A stretch of DNA of 64,000 nt from Cristatella mucedo (GCA_009760855.2 WPIO01000086.1:1659001-1723000), one strand, 5' to 3'. Counted from the first letter of the stretch, positions 9,736 through 21,235 are shown. The notes: generated by a model from the letters alone, not told the origin. Numbers and translations are program-made.

Positions 9736-10665
9736 TAACGATAATAAGAGTAATAATGCACTTGATAAAGCGGTCTCAGAGAACTCAATCTTTTTTAGGT
9801 GCTTTACATTTGCTGCAAACTGAAACGCGATTGCATGGTGAGTACTATCATGCTTGATTATCAACATGAATAACATAGTTTGGACGACATGCACAGAGTG
9901 AGCGTGGGAGTGTGGTTTGCGACAGCATTCACGATGTCAGCAGCAAGCAAAAGCCTCCAGAGGACGAATCAAAGGGACCAAATCAATGCTGTGCTAAATA
10001 GGTGTGTCTTGAAGTTCTTTTTAAATGTGATCAAGTTATGGGTTGTTCTGACGCAAGTCGGGAGTAAGTTCCAGACTTTGGCAACTTACGAACTAAATGC
10101 TCGGTCTCCAGAGAATTCTAGGTTTGTACGAGATATTGGTAAACTTTTGGATTCCAAAAAACAGGTGGTATGGTTCTTGGCCTGGTGAGGGAGTAGATCT
10201 GAGAGATCGACCTGAGCCACAGAATGAAGTGACATAAAAGTGAGTGTCAAAATCTTGAAGTCAATCTGTTGCTTGTCTGGTAAGTAGTGCAGGTCGGCGA
10301 GAAGTGGTGTGACGTGGCAACTGCGATGATCACGACAGACAAGCCTAGCTGCAGAGTTTTGCACCAGCTTTAAGCGCCTGATTGCACATGCCGGTAGGCA
10401 AGCATGCAATGAGTTACATAAGTCAAGATAGGATGTCACAAATGCATGGACCAGCTTAGACGTGGTATCCTTTACTAAACAAGCCCAAGTTTTAGCAACG
10501 TTATGTAGCTGAAAGTAGGCATACTTGACTCTAAAGGTGATGTAGTCGTCTAACGAGAGGTCACTTTGGAACAGGACATGCAAATTTTATTTTTTATATT
10601 TTTAGCTGATTTAACAGGAGATATGCTGGCAGAGCCAATTTTGAGCGTCAGCCTTTCCCATTTCT
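9736..10665 (-). pseudogene. LINE-A, ORF2 C-terminus and 3' end, broken
   Basis: Starts at its 3' end with (AAT)n and the reverse-complement tail, followed by the 3' untranslated region and a minus-strand frame at 10,086-10,583. That frame holds the C-terminal hallmarks of this LINE group: QSDLSLDDY, CNSLHACLPAC, LKLVQNSAARLVCR and LADLHYLP. It is 5' truncated, beginning after the reverse transcriptase core, and broken by shifts near the end of the frame. This is a dead, typically 5'-truncated insertion. Confidence 0.9.
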
Positions 10666-11549
10666 GAATCACTGAGAACGAGGGGAACTCCATCAACGTT
10701 TGTAGCGTTAAACCACACTGTCGTTTCCCATCCGCTCTATTTCCCAGTGTCTGCTCCTATCCAGGTAGTGACTAAGCCCTGTAAAACCATAAATACTTAA
10801 CCAAAATCCCATAAAAGCAATAAGCCGATAAAACTTGATATCCGCAATTTACCATGAAACCAGAGCTACTGGTCACAATAATAAATTATGCTGGCTAGTC
10901 AGCTGCTCCTAGCATAACCATGATTTGGCATTCGTAATCTGCTTAAGCATTATCATCCTTGAATTTTTATTTTTCTTTGCATTCAGCCGTAGTTTTAATT
11001 CGTTGTGACTGCACTACTGAATAATGTCAAAGTTTTCCATAAAAATTTGCTAGATTTACTGTGGCGGAAGTAAGACGGCAAGTTTTTATATTCTTGCTGA
11101 CGTTTTAAATATTTACTATTTCATTGTGAACACAATTTTTTATGTTTGCCTACGACTTCTCAAAGCCACGTAAGTTGAGTAGGTATCACTTAAGAAACTT
11201 TCGTATCGTCAGAACTACTCAGGCTATGCGTTCAAGCTCTAGAAGACTTCATCAATAGAAACTGAAAGAAATATTGAAGCATAGCTGAGCAAGGGGAGCC
11301 CTTGATGTAGTGAGTTAAATGATGAATATAGCAGGTTATGAGAGACCGTTTACCGTATTTGGGAGCACGAAAGTGGTTCACCTGAGATAATAATGTTGAA
11401 ATTAGTTCCTCAGTAATTAACCTGCGTAGAAAAATTCTCTGTCGCCAATATTCAATAAATGGAGTAACGGTATAATTTAAGTACTTTCAATAAATGCGCA
11501 TAGCGGAAGATGGCTAAAACTAGTGCCGCAGATCAGCTTCTTAGGAAGA
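10666..11549. other. Unassigned sequence
   Basis: Possible distant LINE-A sequence in the first 80 bases; nothing recognised after that. Confidence 0.5.
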
Positions 11550-12100
11550 GGCCAAGGATAACCTGGGATCGTCGGTTGCCTTTAGCTCACCAGTCTGTAT
11601 CCATGGAAATATTTCTCAAGTTCCTCAGTACTGTCTCATTGAGGTTATTTTAATTCCCTTTAGGCTGGACTAATGAGAAAGCAAACAGGTCACTGCAACT
11701 GGCTATTAGTATGGCAGCAGCACTCGTCCTAACATCCTAGAGGTCTGAAAATACTTCTGGTCTGCGAAAAGAGCTATGATGGCTGCCAGATAATAGAACA
11801 AATACAGAGCAAAGTGCTAACGTTGAATCGCAATGCCCCTTACGGCTTGGCTCGTGCCTACCTAACTAAACTGCTAAGCGCGTTTCTACCTCCTCATGTC
11901 CTCAAGTTCTTTAAATACAAACAATTAGCTATTTCATTTTTCAATAAAGACCGTTGGCGTGTGAAGCTTTCGCTCCATAGGACCTTGACTATTCAACTCA
12001 CTTCCATGATGCTTGCCCAACGACTGGTTCTGACCTCCTACCAATTATGGAACCTCATTTCCAGCTCTCCCCACCTGAAAATTGGTCGTTAACAGCTACC
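11550..12100 (+). pseudogene. LINE-C, ORF2 C-terminal region, broken
   Basis: Divergent relative of LINE-B. Around 11,690 the translation gives SLQLAISMAAALV, then after a stop a WLPDN-like piece, matching the order [13 protein letters not shown] and GWLPVEERI in LINE-B. Then ATGCCCCTTACGGCTTGGCT aligns with LINE-B at the HGLAPSYLAELL position, and ACCGTTGGCGTGTGAAGCTT with the TVGDRSFS position. Stops and indels throughout. A closely related piece lies inverted at 30,925-31,205. Confidence 0.65.
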
Positions 12101-12978
12101 TCAACTGCTACCATGAATCTGCTAGGCTTTTCAATTTTCTCGTGTTCAGTTAAATGAATTGTGATTGACACCGAATGGCTATTAAGTTGTAAATAGACAG
12201 TGGAAATCGCCAATGCATTAAATGTCAATTTTCATGGCTCTGTGGGATGACAGAAGGTATTAAATCAACCGCCATCCTTGTACGCTATTTTAGCAAAGGA
12301 GACTCAAGTTAAAAATATGTCACGATACCATCACGACTGTAGAGCTAAGAAGCTACCAGTAAATATGCTACATGAAACAGGTACGTTTTCTCGGTTGGCT
12401 CCTTTTCCATCGTATGTTAGAGTAGCATTCAGAAATGTCTGCCATACATTACGATATGAAAACTTTCTGAAAGTGATTTAAAATACTTATCAAAAACTAC
12501 TGTGCAGCTTGGGGTAATGGAATCGAGCTGCAGCTAGTCCAACTCGACGAACTTTGCGAGTTCATTTTACTTTTAATGGTGGACAGAGTTACTGTCTCAG
12601 TAACCAATCACAATAGAAAACCCACTTATTAGATGTTCAACGTGCCTCCCACGGCTGACTACTTGCCAGTTGTCCAGGCAGCACAGCCCAATCCGAGAAT
12701 CTAACCACTGCACGGCATTGGTTTTGGCTACCAGGCATTAGATAATAGACAGTAACTGCTCCAATTACTATGGACTGCGGCTGTGAGTCCTCCTCTCATG
12801 ACATACCGGCTTCCTTTGCTGTCACTGTTACTGCTGTTACCCATGCTGCTTGTCAGCTGTTTCAGATGCAATTGCCGAGCGATTAATGCTGGTGAGTCCA
12901 TTTGCACCTGCTCCTCGATTTGGCAAGTAAGCTAGCACATCGGAAGTAGAGACTTAACCGATTCAATCAATCGGCGGT
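12101..12978. other. Mostly unassigned; possible SINE head
   Basis: On the minus strand near 12,690-12,715, GTGCAGTGGTTAGATTCTC resembles a tRNA A-box region of a SINE head, but no B box or tail was found. The rest shows nothing. Confidence 0.3.
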
Positions 12979-13182
12979 GTGTGCCACAATGACCGAATGA
13001 CAGCCGCTGACCGTTGCACGAAAAACCAGACAGCTGAGAAGGAAGCTGTCGAAGCACTCCCCCTAATGCTGCGGCATGGTGATTTTATTCAAAATCGGAT
13101 GAACAAGAAAGTTGCTGTGGTAGGAATCTTGGATTTAACTGCACCGTCTGGGCGACTGGCTAGCTGTCAGACGTGTAGCTGA
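12979..13182 (+). pseudogene. Possible remnant of a LINE reverse transcriptase
   Basis: A 67-codon frame with VAVVGILDLTAPSG, reminiscent of the LLDLSAAFD motif of LINE reverse transcriptases (compare ALALLDLSAAFD in LINE-B on the minus strand near 52,390). The flanks do not extend the resemblance, so this is weak. Confidence 0.22.
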
Positions 13183-13647
13183 GGCGATAGCTGGCTGCCA
13201 ATTATAGAAGGATTTTAAATGCAACCCGGAGGAATGTTGATGGCAGCAAATTAGGAATTGGCACGCTTACAAGAGTTCAATTGAGGCTCTAAGGTTTAAT
13301 GCGACATATTCGGGAGGCTATGTAATTTCTAAGCAGCATTTGCATGTCATTCTGTCAGCGAGTCGTGATCGCCGGACGCTTGGTAGCAGGACATGGAATC
13401 AATCCAAGTTTCTTAAATCTGTTACAACGACTGAATATTCCAGGTGTCACCTCTTACAGCTAGTTTGGTAATTGCATTTCCTTTAGGGGCGTTCGGGGAA
13501 GTGAGCAAATAGAACCAGAGGGCAACTGGTTTCTTTTTTCGTCATCAAACCCCATACTCTAGGCTTTGCTTTTGAATTCTCTAGACATCTAATCCTCTAA
13601 GCCTTTAACTAGTGTTGAGCTTGCGACGATCACTTAAGTTAAAAGTT
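13183..13647. other. Unassigned sequence
   Basis: Nothing recognised. A short block GCGACATATTCGGG (13,302) recurs with one change near 63,650. Confidence 0.5.
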
Positions 13648-13842
13648 TCACTGCTGAGAACCATCAATATTGGTAACCAGTAAAAGAACCGCTGTATCAC
13701 TCATCTTGCAAAATTTAACATATTTTAGACACCGAGATGGTTGACATGGTGCATGCTTTACCAGCTCTTTAGCATCAAAAGCAGGGTACAGCATTATATT
13801 CACATCACTCGTTGAAAAATCGTCAACATCTCTCCTTAGCAA
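13648..13842 (-). CDS. Exon-like open frame, unknown
   Basis: A 64-codon minus-strand frame (FSTSDVNIMLYPAFDAKEL, SDTAVLLLVTNIDGSQQ, stop). It lies 120 bp downstream of the frame at 13,965-14,237 on the same strand. The gap contains an acceptor-like pyrimidine tract and AATACAG, but simple joins I tried ended in stops. It could be the end of a gene or transposon. Confidence 0.2.
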   Translation of the reverse strand: MLRRDVDDFSTSDVNIMLYPAFDAKELVKHAPCQPSRCLKYVKFCKMSDTAVLLLVTNIDGSQQ

Positions 13843-13964
13843 CGCTTAAGGAAGGGCGAACACGCTTAGGAAGTATAGCTGCATTTACAGTAGCCTGTAT
13901 TCAAACACATAAAAGCCAATTTAGACAAAAAGTAATGTAAGCCCCTAAGGCCAACACAGCCATC

Positions 13965-14237
13965 TCAAGTACTAGTATGTAACACTTTGACAGCAGCGTC
14001 ATCACCTGAAGGAGATAAGGTATGCTGTATCGCATTAATAGCAGTCACATCTCTGGCAGCAAGTATTGCATTTGCATTTAAAATCTCATCCTGTTTACCA
14101 AGGCCTACCATGGAATGCATGTTTAAAGGTAACACATAGCCTTTGTCAGTAGATCGATGACTACAGCACATCACTTTAGAGATCATTGTTCTGCCGATGC
14201 CCATGATTAGCCACAAACAGGAGAGCGTAACAGACAT
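13965..14237 (-). CDS. Exon-like open frame, unknown
   Basis: A 90-codon frame with protein-like composition: GYVLPLNMHSMVGLGKQDE, LNANAILAARDVTAIN, SGDDAAVKVLHTST. A pyrimidine-rich TTTTTCTTAAG precedes the first codons and CTTCAG/GTGATG inside could be a donor. Gypsy-1 begins 170 bp to the right and may have inserted into this locus. No family is recognised. Confidence 0.25.
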   Translation of the reverse strand: MSVTLSCLWLIMGIGRTMISKVMCCSHRSTDKGYVLPLNMHSMVGLGKQDEILNANAILAARDVTAINAIQHTLSPSGDDAAVKVLHTST

Positions 14238-14403
14238 TCTTAAGAAAAATACAATGCAAAATAGGCATCGCTATCATGTAAACGATGGATGCGAAAAAAG
14301 CAATGAACACACCACGATTGCATAAGCTTGCCGATGCTAATTACGGTGAGCACAAAGGACTCACCTAAGAATCCTCGAAGTGACCGTTAACCACTATCCT
14401 ATA

Positions 14404-14407
14404 AAGT
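14404..14407. repeat. AAGT target-site duplication of Gypsy-1 (left)
   Basis: AAGT precedes the left LTR and is repeated at 24,911-24,914 right after the other LTR. Four bases fits Ty3/gypsy integration. Confidence 0.75.
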
Positions 14408-14934
14408 TGTAACCCGAGTTCAAGGGGCCAGCAGCTAACTCCCACTATGGCTCGCTACTATCTATGTCCGTTCTGGGTCGTTACGCCGGGCCCTCCGGTA
14501 ACAGTGGTTCACGCGTGATCAATCGGGTACACAACACTTTATATAATACACACGCATGCGCTATACAAAGGAGGGCACTAAACAAGTCTACAGAGGAAGG
14601 TCCTAAACAAGGTAAACTAAAGGGCGCGGGATGACGCCGCAAGCGCGGACAAACGTGTTAGTGCTCAGTCGGCTTCCACCGTCGCACCGTCGCAGGACTC
14701 CGTTTTACTAGTACACGCGTACGCCGTCCCAGACCCGGCTGGCTGAGTACTCTGTGGTAGACGGAGCGGACGTCCAACACCATTGAGAGCTTCCGCCGAA
14801 AGAGAGCGAGCACGTTGTACCCAGTTCCCGTCCTCGGAACTCTGGGAGCTGACCCCAGGCTTTACCCTTCCGGAGCAAGGCGACGCCCAGCCCGAAATAT
14901 CGAATGTCAGTGGGTCCGCCTACTCTAGGGTACA
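14408..14934 (-). repeat. Gypsy-1 3' LTR, 527 bp
   Basis: Starts TGTACCC and ends GGTTACA in the sense of the element (TG...CA). Identical length to the other LTR. Contains an AT-rich TTATATAAAG-like promoter stretch in the middle. Confidence 0.93.
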
Positions 14935-15330
14935 TATGTCACCATCCGGGGGAAGATGCGTCCTCGCATCTACAACTATCCACTCTGCGGACATGTCGTC
15001 TAACTACCACAGAGGTTCCAAATACACAGCAATGGCTCATGAGCATTACACCGAGTAACCACGATTACAAATCTATTAGTGCTACGAACTAATCTAAAAT
15101 GTCCACAAAGTTATCGGACAACGTCCTTTTCACGAGGCACAGCCGCTCCTGGCGAGCTAGCGGTCGCTGTCCTCTGTGGGCATCATCACCATGAGGTGGC
15201 CAGACGGTTGCTGTTCGTCAAAGTCCTAAATAATCTGCGATGCACGTTGATCGGAGTCGAGGTTGACCTAGAATCACAGGAAACACACACTAACTGTTGA
15301 ACCTTTCGCATACCACGGAACGTACGAACT
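14935..15330 (-). other. Gypsy-1 3' untranslated region
   Basis: Between the end of pol and the 3' LTR, homologous to 48,840-49,241 of Gypsy-2. No clear polypurine tract directly at the LTR. Short frames here are not convincing. Confidence 0.7.
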
Positions 15331-16860
15331 CTACACAAATTCTGAAAGACGAGGATTGGGCTTCCGCTGGCGCGCGCTTTGCCGTGAGCCAGCTGGGCCT
15401 GCATTAGCCTGATCGCATAGCGAGGCAGTAGCTGGTCCAACTCGGAGCGTCAGTTCTTCCTCGAGTTGAGGTGTCGCCGTCGGTTCGACCGGTTCTTCTT
15501 CAGCGTGATCTGCAGTGGCTGGTGGCTGACCATCATTAATTTCCTCTCTATCTGCCTCATCGGAAGTGCTTGGCGTGGGAAGCTCGTCCTTCAGGTCAGC
15601 AGGTGGCAGTCCTAATGCCCTGCGCCAAGCTGGTTTGCAGCGGTTGATATGTACTGTGCTAGGTGTGCCAGCAGTGTCGTGTTCGTCCACAACGCGAACG
15701 TTCGTGTCAGTACGGTCCACAATAAGGAGGGGACCTCGCCACAGGTGTTGCAACTTTGGTGAAAGACCCCTCCGGGGCCTGGGTGTATAAACATAAACGT
15801 AGTCACCGACCTTCAACGTGGATTCTGTGGCAGTACGGTCGTACTGCTTTTTTTGCTTGGCCTGAGCAGCCTGAATGTTCTGCCTCGCTACGTCCCATGC
15901 TTCGACAAGCTTATCATGCATCGCCTGCACATAGCCGTCCCCGGCTTCACACGGTTCGTCCACAGGCAAAGCTAGGTCTATTGGCAAACGAGCCTCTCGC
16001 CCGTGGTTCATGAAAAATGGGCTGCAGCGAGTCGACTCATGAAAGCAAGTTCAATAGGCAAACAGCACGTACGGTATGTACAAGTCCCAATCACGCTGGT
16101 TGCTACTGGCAAACATGGAAAGCATTTCTACAAGCGTGCCATTCAAGCGCTCTACTAGCCCATCAGTCTGCGGGTGATACGGCGATGTGTGCAATTGGTC
16201 GATAGACATCATGCGACACACCCGCTCCAGCATTCGAGACATAAAGTTGGCCCCACGGTCAGAGAGGACCTGATCGGGAGCACCGTGCCGGCAGACAATC
16301 TCTTCCACGAAGACTTTGGCACAGGTCAGTGCTGTCTGGTCCGGAATCGCTCATGCCTCGGGCCACTTGGTGAAGCATTTGGTCATCACTAGTATGTACC
16401 GGTTCCCTGACGATGTTAGTGGCAGCTCTACTATGTCCATGGCAACTCGTTGCCAAGGTCGTTCCACAGGGATGCTCTTCAGAGGCACTTTTGCCCATTG
16501 CCGAGGCCGCTTTTTGGAGTGGCATGTGATGCTCGTCCTTACATACTCTGCGATGTCTTCTGCCATGCCTGGACAGAAATATCGCTCCTGCACGCGGCTC
16601 AGGGTTTTCTGGGTGCCCAAATGTGCTCCGAATAGACCGTCGTGGCACTCTCGCTTAACATGCAGTCGCAGGGCAGCAGGTACCAACAGCTGCTTCCGGC
16701 ACCTTCCGGCGACGGCCCGATAGAGACACCCATTCGGGAGCAGAACGAACGATGAGCGATGATCGTTAACGTATTGTCTATGCTCCTGTGTGCAGTGTCC
16801 GACATCGTTCCCCTGCAACGAATCCATTAAGCAGCGTAGCAACGAATCGTTCAACTGCAT
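15331..16860 (-). pseudogene. Gypsy-1 integrase region, broken
   Basis: The integrase inserts the cDNA into host DNA. The frame starts with ATG at 16,860, one base after the TAA that ends the RT/RNase H frame. An N-terminal zinc-finger region follows, but its first Cys of CxxC is Ser (TSITCHSKK; Gypsy-2 has TCIACHSKK). The core has MDIVEL (first Asp), SDRGANF (second Asp) and DGLVERLN (Glu), so the catalytic triad is present. An in-frame TGA at 16,351 after KWPEA is shared with Gypsy-2. A second TGA near 16,051 is private. The C-terminal part (15,331-16,011) has a GPY/F-like segment (HLWRGPLLIVDRT) and a basic tail ending near LSEFV. No chromodomain seen. Confidence 0.92.
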
Positions 16861-16861
16861 T

Positions 16862-18669
16862 TTATTTCATATACGCAGGGTCAGCCTCGGCTGCAACGAC
16901 GGTGCCCACGAAGCCAGCAGGAGCCGGCTCTTGCAAACGTGACAGAGCATCCGCATTGGCATTAGCCTTCGCACAACGATATTTCACCTCCATATCGTAC
17001 TCCTGTAGCTCCAAGGCCCACTTTGCTAAGCACCGAGATTCGTGGTTCCCTTTAAGGACCCACACCAAAGGCTGGTGATCTGACAGGACAGAGAACCGGT
17101 GGCCATAAAGGTACCCTCGAAAGTGGCGCACTGCTGCTACGACGGCTAATGCCTCCCGCTCAACGGTGGAATAATTACGTTCAGCCTTGCTCAGAATCCG
17201 GCTGAAATAGGCCACGGCATGCTCCTTCCCGTCCACCACTTGCCCGAGAACGGCTCCTAGAGCAGTACCATTGGCATCTGTACTAAGAACAAAGGGTGCA
17301 GCAAAGTCTGGGAACCTAAGAATTGGCTTTGCACACAGCCGGTCCCGGAGATCCTTGAAGGAACGCTCACATTCCCTCGACCACACGAAGCGCTCACCCT
17401 TTCCCAGCAGGTTGTTTAGCGGCACAGCAATTTTGGCAAACCCGGGCACAAACTTGCGATAGTAGGAGGCCAGTCCAAGGAACTGCCTGACCTCCTGTAC
17501 ATTCCTGGGTGGTGGGTACTGCAGAATCTTGTCCACATTCCCCGGATCTGGCAATATACCGTCCGGGGACAGTAGGTGCCCCAGATAACACACTTCGTCC
17601 CTGGCAAAGTGGCATTTCGAGGGTTTGATCTTGAGACCATTTGCCCTCATCCTATCCAGAACCTCCCCAAGTCGAACCAGATGTTCCTCAAAGCTCCGTG
17701 AGAAGACAAATACTTCATCAATATAAATTAGGCAAGTAGTCCATTGAAGACCTGCTAGGACGAAGTCCATGGCTCGCTGCAACGTACCGGGTGCATTGCA
17801 TAGCCCAAAGCTCACCTTCTTAAACTGGTACTGCCCGTTGTAGGTCACGAAGGCAGTCTTTGCCTCATCCTCAGGGTGCATCGCTATCTGCCAGTACCCT
17901 GAGGCGAGGTCAATAGTGCTGAAATATCGCGCGCCCCCTAACAATTGACAAACCTCGTCTGGCCGAGGTAATAGGTAGTTGTCCTTTACCGTTACTGAGT
18001 TAAGGCGCCTATAATCAACTAATCAACACAGAACCGGTAGGTGCCGCCCTTCCTCTTGACTAGTACTACCGGCGAGCTCCATGGGCTACACGACTCTTCG
18101 ATCACACCGGCTTCGAGCTAGTCGCGTACCTGGTTGTCTACTTCGGACCACAGTGCCTGAGGTACAGGGAAGGGTCTGGCCCGAATCGGCCTCGAACTCC
18201 CGGTGTCTATTTGGTGCTGCACTTGTTCTAGCAGGCCGAGGTCTACGCTCCCACTTGAGAAAACATCCCGATAATCAATCAGGAGATCTCGCAGCTGCTG
18301 CTGCTCCTGTGGTTTCAAGCTAGTTCCAGAAAGGTTGAGCTGGAACTCATCCGATGCCACTTCCCGAACGCAACACACTTCAGTGGCTGGCTTGTTTTGT
18401 ACATCCACCCTGGAGTCGACTGGAAGCAGCCTACCAATTTGAGTGCCCAGCTTGAGCCGGACCGGGAGGTGGCCAGTATTAATGAACCGCACTGGGACCC
18501 AGCCGCGCGATACGACTATGGCCCTAGCTGCAGCCAGACCTAGCTCTGCCAGCCTCCCTTCGTTGGGCTCGAACAGCCATTCAACCTCTACTGAAGTCGT
18601 CACAGGACATCTGACCAACTGCTTGCACCTAGGTGCAATATTTAGGTCCTCTGGCACACATACATCCAT
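16862..18669 (-). pseudogene. Gypsy-1 reverse transcriptase and RNase H, broken
   Basis: These domains copy element RNA into cDNA and remove the RNA strand. The RT opens with linker sequence (MDVCVPEDLN at 18,669), then an in-frame TAG near 18,118, then an 8-bp tandem duplication at about 18,015-18,030 (GTTGATTAGTTGATT) that shifts the frame. The palm follows (YFSTIDLASGYW). The active-site box reads YIDE instead of YIDD: the second Asp codon is GAA at 17,714-17,716. RNase H shows LSTDANGTALGAVLG, AVAYFSR and LSDHQPLVWVL, ending in DALSR. The frame ends at TAA 16,862-16,864. Confidence 0.95.
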
Positions 18670-19070
18670 TTCAGGTGGGTCACAGGAGCGGTTGCTTCGT
18701 AAGTTTATTGTATGTGTCCCAATAGTCGCTACACCTTGCCCGTAGTCCAGAGTTAGAGGGGGACGTTTGTTAAGAAAGTCTTCCCTAGTAGCACTGGAAA
18801 TCAGCTACCCTCGGGTACATGCACCACGTGCTTCCTTACCAACTTCGCTATAGTAATAAGGACGCTGGCTGTGCCTATGATATCCAGTGGTGCCCCGGTC
18901 ACCCCGACGGCCTTCATGGTGGACCTAATTAACTTCAAGCCCCAGGCTGTAGCATACTTAGCGTCCACTAACGATATTTCGGCCCCGGAGCCTAGAAGCC
19001 CAACGACATCATTGGCCATCTACCTGCAGGTCCACCGCCGTTGTGAGGATGCCCTCTCGAGAGCCTAGGG
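18670..19070 (-). pseudogene. Gypsy-1 aspartic protease, active-site Asp lost
   Basis: Retroviral-type aspartic protease, which matures Gag-Pol. The motif reads LLGSGAEISLVD where Gypsy-2 has LLDSGAKISLVD: the catalytic Asp has become Gly (GGC codon, 18,990-18,992). The flap-side half (GVTGAPLDIIGTASV) is preserved. A TGA follows PEGS, and a one-base deletion a little downstream shifts the frame into the RT linker. Confidence 0.88.
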
Positions 19071-19098
19071 CCTTCCCGACCGGCGGTACTCGAGCTAG

Positions 19099-19924
19099 TC
19101 AAACCGGTGGGCTAGGGTGCCTCTCGGTCAGCTCACGCTCCGCCTGGACTGGGTTTTCCCAGCCCTGCAGGACACCTGCGGCCCCAGCATGAGTTATTGC
19201 TCGAAGGCGGGGAGCAACACGTGGAAGCCCCGTGGCCGGTCCACTCCGCATCTGGGCCTGCTCTCGCCTGCACTGCCGCTCTATATGGCCAGGCTGCTTG
19301 CATCGTCGACAAATCGGCTGTCTATCGTGGGTATAAACATCGTCCGGTCGCCCACAACGACCGCCCCTAGGACTGGTCGAAACTTCTCTTGATTTGAGTC
19401 TAGCTTCTATATCACAAAGGCGCTCAAACTGGGATGCCAAGAGTTGCTCACTAGGGCTTACCATAGTGGCACCTGTTCCACGTAGGCCCATGCCACTGGA
19501 TTGCCCTACCACGGGCCCGCTGCCCCACCCGCTTACCTGTCTCTGCCTCTCCAGCTCTTCGCAACGCTCGGCGTATCTCAGAGCTTCATTCAAGTCGCGA
19601 CACCCACGGCGGAACACATGCTCGCCAATGCGTGGGTTTAGGCCACGCACAAAAATCAAGAGCAGTACCCCGTCGAGGTCGGCAGCGGCCATAGCAGGGT
19701 ACGCCATTCCTGCATCCTTCAAGATGCATTCATAAAATTCGTACAAACTTTGCTGCGACAATTGTTGTTTGGCACACAAACGCATTCTAGCAGCCTCCTG
19801 CTACCCACTCCGTTCAAAAACTGCTCTCAGGGTCTCTACCAGCTGCTCGAGGGTGTAGTAGCTACCCAGCGACTCCGTCGCTCTGAAGAACACCCTTGTC
19901 GCCCTGCCCTCAAAAAACATGCTA
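19099..19924 (-). pseudogene. Gypsy-1 gag, C-terminal part with zinc knuckle
   Basis: Encodes the C-terminal capsid and nucleocapsid portion of Gag. From 19,785 downwards the frame shows a retrotransposon-gag-like helical part (SLYEFYECILKDAGMA, GLNPRIGEHVF), an Arg-rich linker, and one CCHC zinc knuckle (CRRCKQPGHIERQC, spacing CX2CX4HX4C). It ends at 19,099 in a different frame from the protease, so a frameshift or decay separates gag from pol. The upstream half of gag is 3.8 kb away (23,713-24,193), with about 46 bp of gag missing at the break compared with Gypsy-2. Confidence 0.9.
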
Positions 19925-19993
19925 GTGAGTGACAAGACCTTGAGTGACAAAGCCTTGATATTGTACTTATATCACTAATAAAGTGTGCATGTT

Positions 19994-20032
<39 letters not shown>

Positions 20033-20193
20033 TGTATTGCTTTTTTTTCTGTATGTCTGTGAGATCAATGGATCATGACCTGGTTCTGGAGCTCTTCTTA
20101 GGGCTTGTTGTAATAATAATATTACACTTGTTGAAGCACTCTCAGAGAACTCAATCTCTTTCTAGACGCTTTACATTTGCTGCAAAGGAAACA
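19925..20193. repeat. Left arm of a 1.5-kb inverted repeat
   Basis: Reverse complement of 21,140-21,426. Apart from the GA/CT microsatellite (32 bp here, 49 bp in the other arm), I find two substitutions and one single-base indel. The arm contains an inverted LINE-A tail and flanking sequence that is natural to the right arm, so the left arm is the derived copy. Confidence 0.95.
19998..20029. repeat. (GA)n microsatellite
   Basis: Pure GA run inside the left inverted-repeat arm. Confidence 0.97.
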
Positions 20194-21235
20194 TATACAT
20201 ATCAATACATACTTGATGCATGTATTGATGACATCCTCACATGGATGGCAGCAAACTTTCTTAAATTAAATGATGATACAACCAACTTACTAGTTATGGC
20301 CAAAACAAGTGTGACTCAGAAATTGCAAAAACTGACGCTCAAAATCGGCTCTGCCACCATATCTCCAGCTGAATCTGCACGAAATCTAGGTGTCATGTTC
20401 CAAAGTGACCTTTCGTTAGACGACCACACCAGCTCCACAATCAAGTCTGCTTACTTTCACCTACATAACATTGCTAAAATTCGGGCTTGTTTTGAAAAGG
20501 ATACCACATATAAGTTGGTCCATGCATTTGTGACATCCCGTCTTGACTTCTGTAGCTCACTGCTTGCTGGCCTACCGGCATGTGCAATCAGGTGCTTACG
20601 GCTAGTGCAAAACTCCACAGCTAGGCTTGTCTGTCGTGAGCAGCGCAGTTCCCACATCACACCACTTCTCGCCAACCTGCACTGGCTCCCATTCAAGCAA
20701 CGCATCGACTTCAAGGTTATGTCACTCACTTATAGGTCACTTCATTCTTTGGCTCCAGCCTATCTCTCAGATCTACTTTGCTACCAGGGCAAGCATCATA
20801 ACATCTGCTTTTCGGAATCTAGCAGTTTACCAATACCTCGTACAAATCTCAAATCCTTTGGAAAGCGTGCATTTAGTTCGTATGCTCCCAACGCCTGGAA
20901 CTCACTCCGGACTTGCATCACAACATCCCCTGACTTGACCACATTTAAAAAAAAGTGAAAAACACACCTAATTTTGACAGCATTTATTGGGTCCCTGTGA
21001 TTCGTCCTTAATGTGCTCATGCATGTTGACATTGTGCACGCTGCCACTAACCACACTGGCATGCTGACCCTGTGCATGTCACCCCTAACCATGTTATTCA
21101 TGTTGTTTAACAAGCCTAAAACCACTCACCATTCGATTGTGTTTCCTTTGCAGCAAATTTAAAGCGCCTAGAAAGAGATTGAGTTCTCTGAGAGTGCTTC
21201 AACAAGTGTAATATTATTATTACAACAAGCCCTAA
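20190..21235 (+). pseudogene. LINE-A, ORF2 C-terminus and complete 3' end
   Basis: Best preserved LINE-A. An uninterrupted frame of about 250 LINE codons ends at 20,958 with the C-terminal region after the RT active site: NFLKLNDDTTNLLV, ARNLGVMFQSDLSLDDH, RLDFCSSLLAGLPAC, LVQNSTARLVCR, HITPLLANLHWLP, APAYLSDLL, and a final SPDLTTFKKK. The 3' untranslated region (20,959-21,140) and the tail with GAGATTGAGTTCTCT and (ATT)n follow. It is 5' truncated. The ATG at 20,032 lies in the inverted arm and is not the LINE's own start. This LINE group codes for a retrotransposition enzyme; this copy lacks endonuclease and RT core. Confidence 0.93.

Noticed and set aside
15566-16723. Plus-strand frames across the Gypsy-1 integrase region
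   Set aside because: They are antisense to clearly recognisable integrase sequence on the minus strand.
20032-20190. N-terminal extension of the 308-codon LINE-A frame and its duplicate at 21,116-21,301
   Set aside because: Both are the same sequence in the two arms of the inverted repeat; they are not a LINE start or a separate hydrophobic protein.
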